From contig CANGTU010000009.1 of assembly GCA_947456965.1 (NCBI GenBank), positions 1 through 64,000 of the forward strand: a DNA stretch of 64,000 nucleotides, given 5' to 3'. Position 1 is the first letter of the stretch; each line of letters starts with the position of its first letter. The notes under the pieces were generated by a model. That model did not search any database. It was not told the origin of the DNA and saw only the letters and a program-made list of their open reading frames with translations. The translations under genes and the position numbers were made by a program. The stretch comes from Flavobacteriales bacterium. Its GTDB lineage: Bacteria; Bacteroidota; Bacteroidia; Flavobacteriales_D; Sanyastnellaceae. Positions 24,356-33,789 of this stretch are shown in pieces.

Positions 24356-25171
24356 TTAGTGTACAATGGAAATGCGCTCGCGGATGAGCTCAGAACCACT
24401 CTCCACTTCTACGACGTACATGCCAACAGGCAACCAGCCGGTTTCCAGCGTCAGCAGCTTGCCGCGGATTCCGCCAAGGAGCTGCTCACTGACTGCACGG
24501 CCATTGGAGTCGAGGATGCGCACGGTGGCATCACCACCGAGGCGCTGACCAAAGTGCAGGTTGATCTGACTATCGGCCGGGTTGGGATACAGAACAAAGT
24601 CCTTCTCTCCATTCAGTTGCTGATCGAAACCAACAGAAGTCTGACCATCAATCGTCAGATTAAAGGAATCAAACAGAATATTGGAAGCACCATCCTGCAA
24701 GCCTTCAATGCCGAGGGTGTGCTGACCGCCATCTGTATAGGCATCAATGTCGATATCAATCTGGGTGTAATCAGCATAGTCTGCGGCCTGGCTTGCGTTG
24801 ACGGTAAAGAGAACGTTGCCGTCAAGCACAACGGATACAGCGTCATCAGCACTGCCGTCACCGGCGGTAGGTACGCGAACAAAGAAGGAAAGCTGGCCCT
24901 GGCTGCCATTAGCAATCGTCACCACCTGAGAGAGGGTGCCTACTTCCAGATTTGCGCCGGCTCCGCCAAACCAGGCATACCAGGCTCCAGCCTGAGGAGC
25001 ACAGGAACCACCGCAATCGCCACAGCCAGCATCACAAAGCGGAGTGCCGAAGTTCGTCGAGTTCTCTGTCCAGCCCACTTCAGTTCCGGAATCAAATCCC
25101 GGATTAATCAGCTGAGCAGAGGTAACAATGGTGAGAAAAAGAGCCAGAAAGACAAGAGTAAAGTGCTTCAT
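24356..25171 (-). CDS. Secreted protein with T9SS type A sorting domain
   Basis: The 271-residue protein has a signal peptide (MKHFTLVFLALFLTIVTSA) followed by a jelly-roll-like region (about 20-175) with the Cys-rich stretch CDAGCGDCGGSC at about 47-58. The C terminus begins FVLYPNPADSQINLHF and ends with GMYVVEVESG and ERISIVH, the type A sorting signal used by the type IX secretion system. It is probably exported and attached to or released from the cell surface. The domain between is carbohydrate-binding-like in appearance, but I cannot name a family with confidence. It diverges from rnr and ends at a strong terminator. Confidence 0.85.
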   Translation of the reverse strand: MKHFTLVFLALFLTIVTSAQLINPGFDSGTEVGWTENSTNFGTPLCDAGCGDCGGSCAPQAGAWYAWFGGAGANLEVGTLSQVVTIANGSQGQLSFFVRVPTAGDGSADDAVSVVLDGNVLFTVNASQAADYADYTQIDIDIDAYTDGGQHTLGIEGLQDGASNILFDSFNLTIDGQTSVGFDQQLNGEKDFVLYPNPADSQINLHFGQRLGGDATVRILDSNGRAVSEQLLGGIRGKLLTLETGWLPVGMYVVEVESGSELIRERISIVH

Positions 25172-25303
25172 TTACGTGTTGTTTTGGTTTGAGCGCTAAA
25201 GTAGTAATCTGCAGCATGCGTTGGTAACGCGGGCTGCATTTTTGTTCACATCTGACGGTTGCGAAATCGGGGCATCGGCCGTACGGGCTTACCTTGGCGC
25301 ACC

Positions 25304-27448
25304 ATGGCAGCAAAGCGCCCGAAAGGTTCGGGTTCCACATTCAAGCGAGACCTCCGGCAGGAAGTCCTCGCCGTACTGGCACATTTTTCAACACAGCCGG
25401 TCAATCACAAACAAATTGCAGCAGCGCTTCACGTTACAGACGCGGGCGTTCGGAAGCTCATTCTTGAAATCCTGAATGCGGAAGTGACTTCCGGAAGAGC
25501 ACGGGAAGTGGAACGGGGACGTTTTCAACTCGTTCAGGTCAACGGGGGCGAGACAAAGTTGGGCTACATCGAAATCAATCGCTATGGCAAGGGCTATGTG
25601 AAGGTTGAAGGTGAAGAACGGGATATCGAAATCGCTAAAGGTGAAACGGGATTTGCACTGTACGGTGACCTGGTGGAGGTGAGCTGGAACCCCAGGGCCA
25701 AAAGACCGCGCGGCAAGATTGTGCGGGTCGTCGAGCGCCTGCGTAAACATTACGTCGGTGTCATCGAAATCAACAAACAATCAGCTTTCCTTATACCGGG
25801 TGATCGCCGGCTGCACGTGGATTTTTATATTCCGAAGGAGGAACTTCATGGTGCTCAGAACGGTGATAAAGTAGTGGTGGAACTGAGCAAGTGGGATCGC
25901 CCCGATTCTAGTCCTTTTGGCAAGGTGGTCCGGGTCCTTGGCCGTCCAGGTGAGCACGAGGTGGAAATACACGCCATCATTGCGGAATATGGCCTTCCCT
26001 ATGAATTCCCGGCAGAAGTGGAGGCCTTTGCGGACCGGATTGACCCGGGTTTCACTTCGGAGGAAATCAAACAGCGGCGTGATTTCCGCGAAGTATTGAC
26101 CTTTACCATTGACCCCTATGACGCCAAGGATTTCGATGATGCATTGTCCTTTCGAAGGATAGGAGAGGATCGCGTTGAAGTGGGTGTGCACATCGCCGAC
26201 GTGAGTTTTTATATGCAGCCAGGAACGGTTCTCGAACAAGAGGCGTTTCGCCGGGCCACCAGCGTCTATCTGGTAGACCGCACCATCCCCATGCTTCCCG
26301 AGCGCTTGTCGAATGAGCTCTGCTCCCTGCGCCCGAAAGAGGATAAAATGTGCTTTTCCGCAGTTTTCGAATTGAATAGTAAGGGTGAAATGCTCAGTGA
26401 ATGGTTCGGCCGGACCATGATTCACTCGGACCGCAGGTTTACTTATGAGGAGGCCCAGCAGGTTATTGAAACCGGACAGGGCGACCACGCAGAGGCAATC
26501 CTGGCTCTGAACGCACTGGCAGGCCAACTCAGGCAGCGCCGTTTTGCAGAGGGAAGCATCGATTTCAATACGGATGAAGTGAAGTTCAGACTGGATGAAA
26601 AAGGCAAGCCGCTCGGGGTGTTTGTGAAAACGATGAAGGATTCCAACAAACTCATCGAAGACTTCATGCTGCTGGCAAACAAGCGCGTGGCCAACTTCGT
26701 GGGTAACCCTGACTCAGGTCAGCCACGCACATTCATTTACCGGATTCATGATCGCCCGGATCCGGAGAAGCTGAACAGGCTTCGTAATTTCCTGAAAAAC
26801 CTGGGCTACAAGCTACCCCGGCCTACGGATACGGATTCACACAATGTCATCAAAGAGTTGCTGAAGCGTGCAGAGGGACAGCCTGAAGAGCATGCTATCC
26901 GCGAAATGGCAATCCGCTCAATGGCCAAGGCGGAATACTCCACGGATAATATCGGTCACTATGGTTTGGCATTTGATTTTTATTCTCACTTCACGTCACC
27001 CATCCGCCGTTATCCCGACGTGATGGTGCACCGGCTCCTCGCTCAATATCTGGCCGGAGGAGCCAGCGCTAATGCGGGAGAGTATGAGCTCAAGTGCAGA
27101 CATTCTTCACTGATGGAAAAGCGGGCTGCAGAGGCGGAGCGTGCTTCCATCAAATACAAACAGGTGGAGTATATGCTGATGCATCGCGGGCAAGTCTTTC
27201 AGGGGGTCATCTCAGGCCTCGCTTCATGGGGGTTCTATGTGGAAATCGTCGAAAACAAATGCGAAGGACTTGTGGCCATCAACACGCTGCGGGATGATCT
27301 CTATGAGTTCGACTCCGATCGCTACATCATACGTGGTGTACGCCGGAAGAAGGAATTTCGCATGGGAGATGAAGTCATGGTCAAAGTGGAGAGCGGTGAC
27401 CTGCAGCAGCGCACGCTCAACTTTGAACTGATGAGCGATCAGGCCTGA
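25304..27448 (+). CDS. rnr: Ribonuclease R
   Basis: From ATG 25,304 (MAAKRPKGSGSTFKRD) the enzyme has 714 residues. It degrades structured RNA processively from the 3' end. Layout: a basic N terminus, a winged-helix region (ILEILNAEVTSG), cold-shock domains, and the RNB catalytic domain containing DPYDAKDFDDALSF (the four Mg-binding Asp) and SPIRRYPDVMVHRLL. A C-terminal S1 domain begins FQGVISGLASWGFYVEI. The length is normal for Bacteroidota. An in-frame frame extends upstream, but the ATG chosen fits the family. It is divergent from the T9SS gene; the tRNA-CAU follows 30 bp later on the opposite strand. Confidence 0.96.
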   Translation: MAAKRPKGSGSTFKRDLRQEVLAVLAHFSTQPVNHKQIAAALHVTDAGVRKLILEILNAEVTSGRAREVERGRFQLVQVNGGETKLGYIEINRYGKGYVKVEGEERDIEIAKGETGFALYGDLVEVSWNPRAKRPRGKIVRVVERLRKHYVGVIEINKQSAFLIPGDRRLHVDFYIPKEELHGAQNGDKVVVELSKWDRPDSSPFGKVVRVLGRPGEHEVEIHAIIAEYGLPYEFPAEVEAFADRIDPGFTSEEIKQRRDFREVLTFTIDPYDAKDFDDALSFRRIGEDRVEVGVHIADVSFYMQPGTVLEQEAFRRATSVYLVDRTIPMLPERLSNELCSLRPKEDKMCFSAVFELNSKGEMLSEWFGRTMIHSDRRFTYEEAQQVIETGQGDHAEAILALNALAGQLRQRRFAEGSIDFNTDEVKFRLDEKGKPLGVFVKTMKDSNKLIEDFMLLANKRVANFVGNPDSGQPRTFIYRIHDRPDPEKLNRLRNFLKNLGYKLPRPTDTDSHNVIKELLKRAEGQPEEHAIREMAIRSMAKAEYSTDNIGHYGLAFDFYSHFTSPIRRYPDVMVHRLLAQYLAGGASANAGEYELKCRHSSLMEKRAAEAERASIKYKQVEYMLMHRGQVFQGVISGLASWGFYVEIVENKCEGLVAINTLRDDLYEFDSDRYIIRGVRRKKEFRMGDEVMVKVESGDLQQRTLNFELMSDQA

Positions 27449-27478
27449 GCCTGGACCTGGGATTGCAGAAAAAAGAAG

Positions 27479-27551
27479 TGCGCCCACCTGGGATCGAACC
27501 AGGGACCCTCTGATTATGAGTCAGACGCTCTAACCCCTGAGCTATAGGCGC
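27479..27551 (-). tRNA. tRNA with CAU anticodon (Ile2 or elongator Met)
   Basis: On the minus strand the cloverleaf has acceptor GCGCCTA/TGGGCGC (one U-G pair), a D arm, anticodon stem CTGA/TCAG with loop CTCATAA (anticodon CAT), TTCGATC T-loop and discriminator A. No CCA is encoded. C4-G69 and C5-G68 favour the lysidine-modified tRNA-Ile2 over Met, but the sequence alone does not settle it. TACATTTG lies about 16 bases upstream. Confidence 0.9.
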
Positions 27552-27567
27552 AATTCAAAACGGCCGG

Positions 27568-27575
27568 CAAATGTA
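27568..27575 (-). promoter_or_regulatory. Candidate -7 promoter element for the CAU tRNA
   Basis: TACATTTG on the minus strand matches the Bacteroidota TAnnTTTG consensus exactly and sits 16 bases before the tRNA. A convincing -33 TTTG is not seen. Confidence 0.4.
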
Positions 27576-27675
27576 CGGGGTGAAGAGGTGATTTCATAGT
27601 GCCAGGGGAATGGCCGGCCGGAGTGATATTCGGTGTATGAATCCGCCGGGATAGACTAAATTCGCACCCCCGTGA

Positions 27676-27747
27676 GGCCCCGTAGTTCAACGGATAGAAT
27701 AGAAGTTTCCTAAACTTTTGATCCGCGTTCGATTCGCGGCGGGGCTA
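27676..27747 (+). tRNA. tRNA-Arg (CCU)
   Basis: The cloverleaf is complete: acceptor GGCCCCG/CGGGGCT with a terminal G-U pair, D arm GTTC..GAAT, anticodon stem GAAGT/ACTTT with loop TTCCTAA (anticodon CCT, arginine), T arm CCGCG-TTCGATT-CGCGG and discriminator A. CCA is not encoded. TAAATTCG at 27,657-27,664 is a possible promoter element. Confidence 0.92.
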
Positions 27748-27918
27748 CTAAGTTGTTCGCAGGGAGTCCGCTCAATCGGACTCCCTTGTCCTCTTTCCGA
27801 TCCATTGCGCTGTATTTCTGGCCAAAATCAACCGGACATCAGCTTCCGGACCCATTCTTTGCTGTATATTTCTTGTGATTTGTGGAGGGGATTATTTCAA
27901 CTGACTAAACCTTCGCCC

Positions 27919-28581
27919 ATGTGCTTTTCGGCTTCGGCAAGTTTTGTAGCGGGGGGTATCCTGACCGCAGCAGGACTGGCATCCATCGGAATGAACCGCC
28001 GGAAGGAACGGGCGCTCTTCAGCGCTATACCCCTGCTGTTCGGTATTCAACAGATTTCAGAGGGATTTGTGTGGCTCGCCCTTTCTGGGGATGGGCTGCA
28101 CATGGGAGTCGGTCCGCCCCAACTGGCGTTCCTGCTTTTCGCCCAAGTGCTTTGGCCTCTGTGGGCACCGTTGTCTATCTATCGGATGGAGCCGGATGTC
28201 AGGCGGCGGAAATGGCTTCGTCTGACTGTATGGATTGGGTTACTCGTTTCGGTTTTTCTGCTGAGCGGACTGCTGTTCTTTTTTCATCCGGTCGCCGTTA
28301 TAGGGAACCACCACATCCGATACGATTTTGAAAGCTGGCTCTTCACAGCACAATTCACCGGTATAGCATACTTTATTCCTACTGTTCTCCCACCCTTTAT
28401 CTCCGGGGTTCGGAGATGTCGTTTGCTGGGTTGGCTGATTTTGACTTCATTCCTGGTCACCAAGCTTTTCTTCGACGAGTTTGTGATTTCGGTCTGGTGC
28501 TACTTCGCTGCGATCATGAGTATAGTGGTGATTTGGGTGATACGGGAGCAGTCCGGTCCACGGTATTCCTCCAAGCAATAA
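27919..28581 (+). CDS. DUF6629 family membrane protein
   Basis: The 220-residue protein begins MCFSASASFVAGGILTAAGL and has about seven hydrophobic segments. The MCFSA start, the FGIQQISEGFVWL segment and WPLWAPLSIYRMEP are typical of the small membrane family DUF6629, whose function is not known. The reading frame is open back to 27,718, across the end of the tRNA-Arg gene, but ATG 27,919 matches the family. It lies alone on the plus strand; the shared terminator at 28,594-28,623 follows its stop. Confidence 0.82.
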   Translation: MCFSASASFVAGGILTAAGLASIGMNRRKERALFSAIPLLFGIQQISEGFVWLALSGDGLHMGVGPPQLAFLLFAQVLWPLWAPLSIYRMEPDVRRRKWLRLTVWIGLLVSVFLLSGLLFFFHPVAVIGNHHIRYDFESWLFTAQFTGIAYFIPTVLPPFISGVRRCRLLGWLILTSFLVTKLFFDEFVISVWCYFAAIMSIVVIWVIREQSGPRYSSKQ

Positions 28582-28593
28582 GGAACCAAAACT

Positions 28594-28623
28594 GAAAAAA
28601 AAAGCCGGCGGGAATGCGCCGGC
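28594..28623 (-). terminator. Terminator between convergent genes
   Basis: A perfect 7-bp stem GCCGGCG/CGCCGGC with a 6-base loop is followed on the minus strand by nine or more T residues. It terminates the minus-strand lipoprotein pair. On the plus strand only a weaker T-rich run follows. Confidence 0.82.
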
Positions 28624-28646
28624 GTATTCTTTCAGAAATTGCAATC

Positions 28647-29096
28647 TTATTTCGCGATTTCCTTGTATCCTGTCATCACGGTGACACAACCTTCATGGGG
28701 TGTCAGCGCCGAGTTCTGCTCAGGAACCCGTATCCGCACGATAAGCTGCTGCGTAGATGACATTTTAAAGTCAAAGATGTACTTGTTTTCACTCTTGCTG
28801 TCCTTGGAAGCGTAGATCAACTGGTTGTTGGTATCCAACACTTCATAATCCACCTCTCCAAGGATCGGATGGGCGCCTACCACAAGGCGGTACTCCTTGT
28901 TGCCGTAGAAGGTCAGGAGCAGTTCGGCTTCGTCGCCGGGCACAAGTTGGGCAGAGTTGTAATTATCATTCTGGACATAGCCCGACATGAGCGGGAGTAC
29001 GCGGTTCTTGGTAAATGCCCGGCATTGGGCGTCCGCCATCAGCGGCACAAAAAGAATCAGCGGAAGTAGGTATCTGAGAAGTTTCATCTTGGTCAT
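28647..29096 (-). CDS. Small exported protein of unknown function
   Basis: The 149-residue protein has a signal peptide (MTKMKLLRYLLPLILFVPLMADA, cleavage near AQC). The mature part is beta-rich, with VPGDEAELLLTFYGNKEYRLVVG and EVDYEVLDTNNQLIYAS. Three Cys residues are present, at the mature N terminus and in HEGCVTVMTG. I do not recognise a named family, though proteins of this kind occur in Bacteroidota. It lies 9 bp downstream of a lipoprotein gene and probably forms a two-gene operon with it, ending at the terminator at 28,594. Confidence 0.75.
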   Translation of the reverse strand: MTKMKLLRYLLPLILFVPLMADAQCRAFTKNRVLPLMSGYVQNDNYNSAQLVPGDEAELLLTFYGNKEYRLVVGAHPILGEVDYEVLDTNNQLIYASKDSKSENKYIFDFKMSSTQQLIVRIRVPEQNSALTPHEGCVTVMTGYKEIAK

Positions 29097-29105
29097 GGGT
29101 GGGAA

Positions 29106-29999
29106 TTATGCCGTGTATTTTTTACGAATTTCGGCTACTTTGGTTGCGATTTCCTTCAAGGTCTCAGGGCTCATATCCACAGTGCTCTGATTGCCAATCA
29201 CGACTACACCGTCGGCTTCTTTCTTGAGTTCGGTGTTGCCCGCGCCAATCTTTACCCGGTCAAATAAGGCCTGCAGCGAGGCGAGGTCGGCCTTCATCCC
29301 ATTCAACTTCTCCTGCTCACCGAACTCGTTGAAATAGGTGATGAGATTTGTCAGTGAGTATTTCTGTTCGGCAATGCGACGGTTCAACTCGGGGTTGTCC
29401 TTCTCGGTGTACCGCGTACTCAAGTAGAGCGCCTCGATCCATCCACCCGCTACAACCAACGCACTCACCTCGATGCGGTTGTTTTCCTTCAGGTAACCAT
29501 TCAGGTCGGCATAGGCCTCGCTGACAATCTTCAACAGGGAGTCGCGGCTGTCCTGATTGGCCTGAAGCCGTTCGATAACCTCATCATTGAGCGCTCCGTC
29601 AACGCCCATTTCCCTCGCCAGGCGCTGGGCTGCAGCGAGGTAGTTCATGGTTTCCTGACGCTGCTCAAACATGGAAGCATAGCTGAGGTCAGCTCCATAA
29701 ATACCGAGATTCACGGCTTGAGATACCTCACCGGTATAACGCATGGCACTCTCCACGGGATTAAGCAAGCTGCCATCGTACGAATATCCCATTCCCTTGA
29801 TCAGGGAGGCCATTTCCATCGGTGCCGGAATGGAGAAGAAGATCTTCTGCAATTCCTCCATACGGGCCTGCTGGAGGCTATCGAGGTTGGCCTCAACGGC
29901 CGGTTGTTCGGACGGCTGGCTGCCAGTTCCACAGGAGAACAGCGCCAGACTGCCCAACATCAGCACCGCAAAGGGGCCGGTAATTCTCATTCTCATCAT
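29106..29999 (-). CDS. Putative lipoprotein of unknown function
   Basis: The 297-residue protein has a lipobox ending SLALFSC (Cys23), so it should be lipid-anchored in the cell envelope. The mature part is helical and hydrophilic, with an LDSLQQARMEELQKIFF segment, PAPMEMASLIKGMGYSYD and a C-terminal DMSPETLKEIATKVAEIRKKY helix. The family is common in Bacteroidota but has no assigned role. It is the first gene of a pair with the exported 149-aa protein. Its promoter is probably in the AT-rich 167-bp gap before polA's 3' end, where GACCTTTG is preceded by TTTTG. Confidence 0.78.
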   Translation of the reverse strand: MMRMRITGPFAVLMLGSLALFSCGTGSQPSEQPAVEANLDSLQQARMEELQKIFFSIPAPMEMASLIKGMGYSYDGSLLNPVESAMRYTGEVSQAVNLGIYGADLSYASMFEQRQETMNYLAAAQRLAREMGVDGALNDEVIERLQANQDSRDSLLKIVSEAYADLNGYLKENNRIEVSALVVAGGWIEALYLSTRYTEKDNPELNRRIAEQKYSLTNLITYFNEFGEQEKLNGMKADLASLQALFDRVKIGAGNTELKKEADGVVVIGNQSTVDMSPETLKEIATKVAEIRKKYTA

Positions 30000-30166
30000 G
30001 TCTATATAGCGTTTTGGGTGGTCAGTGGCAAAGGTCGGGTTTTCACCTCATTAATTCCAAAATATCCCAACAAGGCCAGATTTCTACGGAAAAAGTACGG
30101 ATAAGTTATAAAATTCGGTGTGTTTATTATCATGAAGGGTGTTTTTGGCCGCTGCATCACCTCTCT

Positions 30167-32953
30167 TCAATGGGCTTCCAGCCAGTTATTCCCGGTATTC
30201 ACATCCACGACGAGAGGCACCTGAAGGGATACCGCTCCTGACATTTCCCGCCGCACCAATTCCTTCATGGCCTCGACCTCCTCCAGGTGCACGTCAAATA
30301 CAAGTTCATCATGGACCTGCATGATCATCCGGGAACGGAAGTTATTGTGAACCAGGGCTTCATGTAATCGGATCATGGCTATTTTGATGATGTCCGCCGC
30401 GCTCCCCTGGATCGGGGCATTGATGGCATTGCGCTCGGCAAAACCCCGAACCACGGCATTGGCCGAGTGGATATCCGGAAGGTATCTCCTGCGTCCCATA
30501 AGGGTTTCCACATAGCCGTGCTTTCTGGCGAAGGCGACGTTTTCCTGCTGGTACTCCCGAAGCCGGGGAAATTGCCTCCAATAGGCCTCAATGATGTCCC
30601 GGGCTTCTCCGCGAGGGATACTCAGATTTTGTGCAAGTCCGAAGGCGCCCTGACCATAGATAATCCCGAAGTTCACAGCCTTGGCCTTGCTCCGCATATC
30701 GCGATCAACTTCCTCAAGCGGTACACCAAATACGCGGGCCGCAGTGGCCCTGTGAATGTCTTCGCCGTGCAAAAAGGCACTGATCATATGCTCATCTCCA
30801 CTCATGGAGGCGATGATCCGGAGCTCCACCTGCGAGTAATCTGCCGCCATCAAGGTATAGCCGGACTCTCTGGGAATGAAGGCCTTTCTGATTTCCTTGC
30901 CGCGAGGCGTGCGAATGGGGATGTTCTGAAGGTTGGGATTGCTGGAGCTGAGCCGCCCGGTGGCGGCCACCGTCTGCATGTAATGGGTATGAACCCGGCC
31001 AGTCGAGGGATGGATCATCTCGGGGAGACTATCCACATAGGTGCTCTTGAGCTTACGCAACTCACGGTAGTCGAGAATGCGGGCCACTATCGGATGGGCA
31101 TGCTCATACCTCGACAGGATGTCTTCGCTCGTGCTGTACTGCCCTGTGCGGGTCTTCTTGACGTCAGAAGCAATGGCGAGTTTTTCAAATAAAACTGGCC
31201 CGAGCTGCCTGGGTGAATCAATGTTGAAGGATTCTCCCGCTAATTCATGGATCTGTTTTTCCAATACGTCAATCTCAGCTTTTAACTGACCTGAATATTC
31301 GCGCAGAAAGTGGTTGTCCACACGCACCCCTTCCCACTCCATGTGGGCTAGCACTGTGATCAGTGGCATCTCTACATGATCATAGAGTTTGCGAAGACCG
31401 GCTTGCTCCAGCTCTGGCTCCAGTTTTTCCTGCAGTTGTAAGGTTATGTCAGCATCTTCAGCGGCATAGTCCAGTACTTGTTCCGGACTGAGGTCGGCCA
31501 TGCTTCCCTGCCCCTTGCCCTTTTTACCGATGAGCTCGGTTATCGGAATGGGAGCGTACCCGAGGTAGTTTGCAGAGAGCTCGTCCATGCCATGCCGCCC
31601 GTCAGGATTGATCAGGTAATGAGCTATCATGGTATCGAAGAGCCGGTTGCGCACTTCCACTCCATACTTGCGAAGCATCTTGTAGTCGAACTTGTAGTTC
31701 TGACCAATCAGGATTTTTTCGGGATCACCAAATACCGGAGCAAACCGGGCGAGCAGCATATGTGCCTCTTGTTCTCCGGGGGGGACAGGAACGTACCAGC
31801 CCGTGTGCGCGTGAGTAGAGAAGGAGAGGCCAACGAGGCGTGCGCTCAGCGGCTCGAGATCACTGGTTTCGGTGTCAAAACTGTAACGCGTAGCGGCCTG
31901 TAACTCGTGAATTAACTCGTTCAGCGTATCGGGTTGATCGGCCAGCCGATAGTGGTGAGCCACGTCCTGAATGGTTTTCAGATTCAGTGCCTCTGCAGCG
32001 GGCCTGACTTCACCTTCAGGAGTATGCTCAAAGAGATTGCCCTGCCGGGGTTCGGAGGGCTGCAAATCCTCATTCAACACGCGCCTGGCAAGCTGCCTGA
32101 ATTCGAGTTCAGAGAAAATGGTGCGAAGAGAATCACGGTCGGGATCCTTGACCTGTAATGCCTCCTGGTCCAGATCAACCGGGGCATCCAGCAGGATGGT
32201 GGCCAGTTTCTTGGAAAGCAAGGCCTGGTCAGCATAGGTCTCTACATTCTCTTTCTGTTTGCCCTTGAGCTTGTCTGTATTCGCCAGCAAACCTTCAAGT
32301 GATCCGTATTCGCGAAGGAGTTTCACCGCCGTCTTTTCTCCTACTCCGGGTATGCCGGGTATGTTGTCCACAGCATCTCCCATCATTCCGAGCAAGTCAA
32401 TGACCTGATCTACATGAGTGATGGAAAACTTGTCGAGCACCTGAGGTACTCCGAGTATCTCTGCACTCCCGCCCTGATAGCCGGGCTTATAGATGAAGAT
32501 ACGGTCTGAGACGAGTTGGCCGTAGTCCTTGTCGCTGGTCATCATATACGTGACAAACCCTTCCTGCTCGGCCTTTTTTGCCAGCGTTCCAATCACATCA
32601 TCGGCCTCGTATCCGCCATGCATCAGAATGGGAATACGAAAGGCCTCAATAATCTTCATGATCCAGGGCACTGAAAGCTTGATATCCTCGGGAGTTTCCT
32701 CGCGGTTGGCCTTGTAGGCTTCATAGTCAATCTCCCTCAGAGTCTGCTCGGGAGCGTCGAAAACCACGGCGATATGGCTGGGTTTTTCATTGTTCAGGAT
32801 GTCGAGCAGGGTATTGGTGAAACCGAACATGGCCGAGGTATTGAGCCCCTTGGAGTTGATCCGCGGTGCGCGGATAAAAGCGTAATAAGCCCTGAAGATC
32901 AGGGCATAGGCATCAAGGAGGAACAATTTTCTGGGGTGGTCGTCCGTAATCAT
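30167..32953 (-). CDS. polA: DNA polymerase I
   Basis: The 928-residue enzyme fills gaps and removes RNA primers. The N-terminal 5' nuclease (about 1-290) has LFLLDAYALIFRAYYAF and GIPGVGEKTAVKLL. The 3'-5' exonuclease (about 350-540) looks active: FDTETS, GQNYKFDYKML and YAAEDADITLQL hold the acidic residues. The polymerase domain has AADYSQVELRIIAS (motif A), KAVNFGIIYGQ and the QVHDELVF motif C. The length is normal. It is flanked by an AT-rich gap and diverges from the DUF2490 gene. Upstream TACCTTTC is a plausible -7 element. Confidence 0.97.
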   Translation of the reverse strand: MITDDHPRKLFLLDAYALIFRAYYAFIRAPRINSKGLNTSAMFGFTNTLLDILNNEKPSHIAVVFDAPEQTLREIDYEAYKANREETPEDIKLSVPWIMKIIEAFRIPILMHGGYEADDVIGTLAKKAEQEGFVTYMMTSDKDYGQLVSDRIFIYKPGYQGGSAEILGVPQVLDKFSITHVDQVIDLLGMMGDAVDNIPGIPGVGEKTAVKLLREYGSLEGLLANTDKLKGKQKENVETYADQALLSKKLATILLDAPVDLDQEALQVKDPDRDSLRTIFSELEFRQLARRVLNEDLQPSEPRQGNLFEHTPEGEVRPAAEALNLKTIQDVAHHYRLADQPDTLNELIHELQAATRYSFDTETSDLEPLSARLVGLSFSTHAHTGWYVPVPPGEQEAHMLLARFAPVFGDPEKILIGQNYKFDYKMLRKYGVEVRNRLFDTMIAHYLINPDGRHGMDELSANYLGYAPIPITELIGKKGKGQGSMADLSPEQVLDYAAEDADITLQLQEKLEPELEQAGLRKLYDHVEMPLITVLAHMEWEGVRVDNHFLREYSGQLKAEIDVLEKQIHELAGESFNIDSPRQLGPVLFEKLAIASDVKKTRTGQYSTSEDILSRYEHAHPIVARILDYRELRKLKSTYVDSLPEMIHPSTGRVHTHYMQTVAATGRLSSSNPNLQNIPIRTPRGKEIRKAFIPRESGYTLMAADYSQVELRIIASMSGDEHMISAFLHGEDIHRATAARVFGVPLEEVDRDMRSKAKAVNFGIIYGQGAFGLAQNLSIPRGEARDIIEAYWRQFPRLREYQQENVAFARKHGYVETLMGRRRYLPDIHSANAVVRGFAERNAINAPIQGSAADIIKIAMIRLHEALVHNNFRSRMIMQVHDELVFDVHLEEVEAMKELVRREMSGAVSLQVPLVVDVNTGNNWLEAH

Positions 32954-33056
32954 CGGCAGAGCAGATTCGGGCCCGAAAGGTAGGTTAACCCAAGGGCTTG
33001 AGTAGCCTTGAATGGACTGATCGATATTTGTCCCCGCGAATTACGGCTACCAGATC

Positions 33057-33785
33057 ATGCGCTTTTCTTGCTTGTTTTTACCGACCGGATGGCTCTTCCT
33101 GCTCTCTCTTCTGATACCCGCAGCGCGGGCTCAGGAGTCTCTTGGCTCATGGAACATCCTGAATATCTCAGCACTGGTCACCGATCGGGTAGGTGTATTT
33201 GGAGAGGCCCAGATCCGGAGTCTTCGGTTCTATGATCATTTTCATTACTACGAATACAAGGGCGGTATTTCCTGGAAGGTGAACAGCCAACTCTCCCTGC
33301 TGGGAGGCGCCGGACGGTATGATACCTACTCAGCCGGCGGGGACTTCAGAAGCCCCCGGCTCACAAAGGAATACCGCACGTGGCTTCAGGCCGGACTGCG
33401 CAACGGAATGGGGCGGTGGAAGGTGGATCACCGGTATCGCGCCGAGCAGCGGTTCACCAACAACGGCTACCGAAACCGCTTTCGCTACCGCATCGGAGTG
33501 ACCTGGGAGCTGCCCTTCCAGCGCAATGGAAAAAGGCCCTTTTATGTAAATGCTTCCAACGAAACATTCTTTACCAACCGGCCTCCATACTTTGAGCGGA
33601 ACAGGTTATTCGCCGGTATGGGATGGGAAATGAGTGAGCTGCTCACCATCCAGTGTGGATACCTGCACCAATTTGACTACCGGCTCACCGATGAAATCGG
33701 TCGCGATTTCCTGCAAGTAGGGGCCTATATCGATTTCGGACGATTGGATTCAAAGACACTGCCGGTAATCGGCGATGCGGACTGA
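33057..33785 (+). CDS. DUF2490 family outer-membrane-like protein
   Basis: The 242-residue protein starts with a signal peptide (MRFSCLFLPTGWLFLLSLLIPAARA) followed by a beta-strand-rich region of alternating polar and aromatic residues, including YEYKGGISWKVNSQLSLLGG and WELPFQRNGKRPFYVNAS, ending RDFLQVGAYIDF. This is the pattern of DUF2490, small beta-barrel-like proteins of the outer membrane in Bacteroidota. The function is unknown. It is divergent from polA and meets acs tail to tail with 4 bases between stops. Confidence 0.82.
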   Translation: MRFSCLFLPTGWLFLLSLLIPAARAQESLGSWNILNISALVTDRVGVFGEAQIRSLRFYDHFHYYEYKGGISWKVNSQLSLLGGAGRYDTYSAGGDFRSPRLTKEYRTWLQAGLRNGMGRWKVDHRYRAEQRFTNNGYRNRFRYRIGVTWELPFQRNGKRPFYVNASNETFFTNRPPYFERNRLFAGMGWEMSELLTIQCGYLHQFDYRLTDEIGRDFLQVGAYIDFGRLDSKTLPVIGDAD

Positions 33786-33789
33786 TCTT

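Noticed and set aside
23678-25192. 504-codon plus-strand frame across miaE and the T9SS gene
   Set aside because: It runs antisense through two recognised genes and a terminator.
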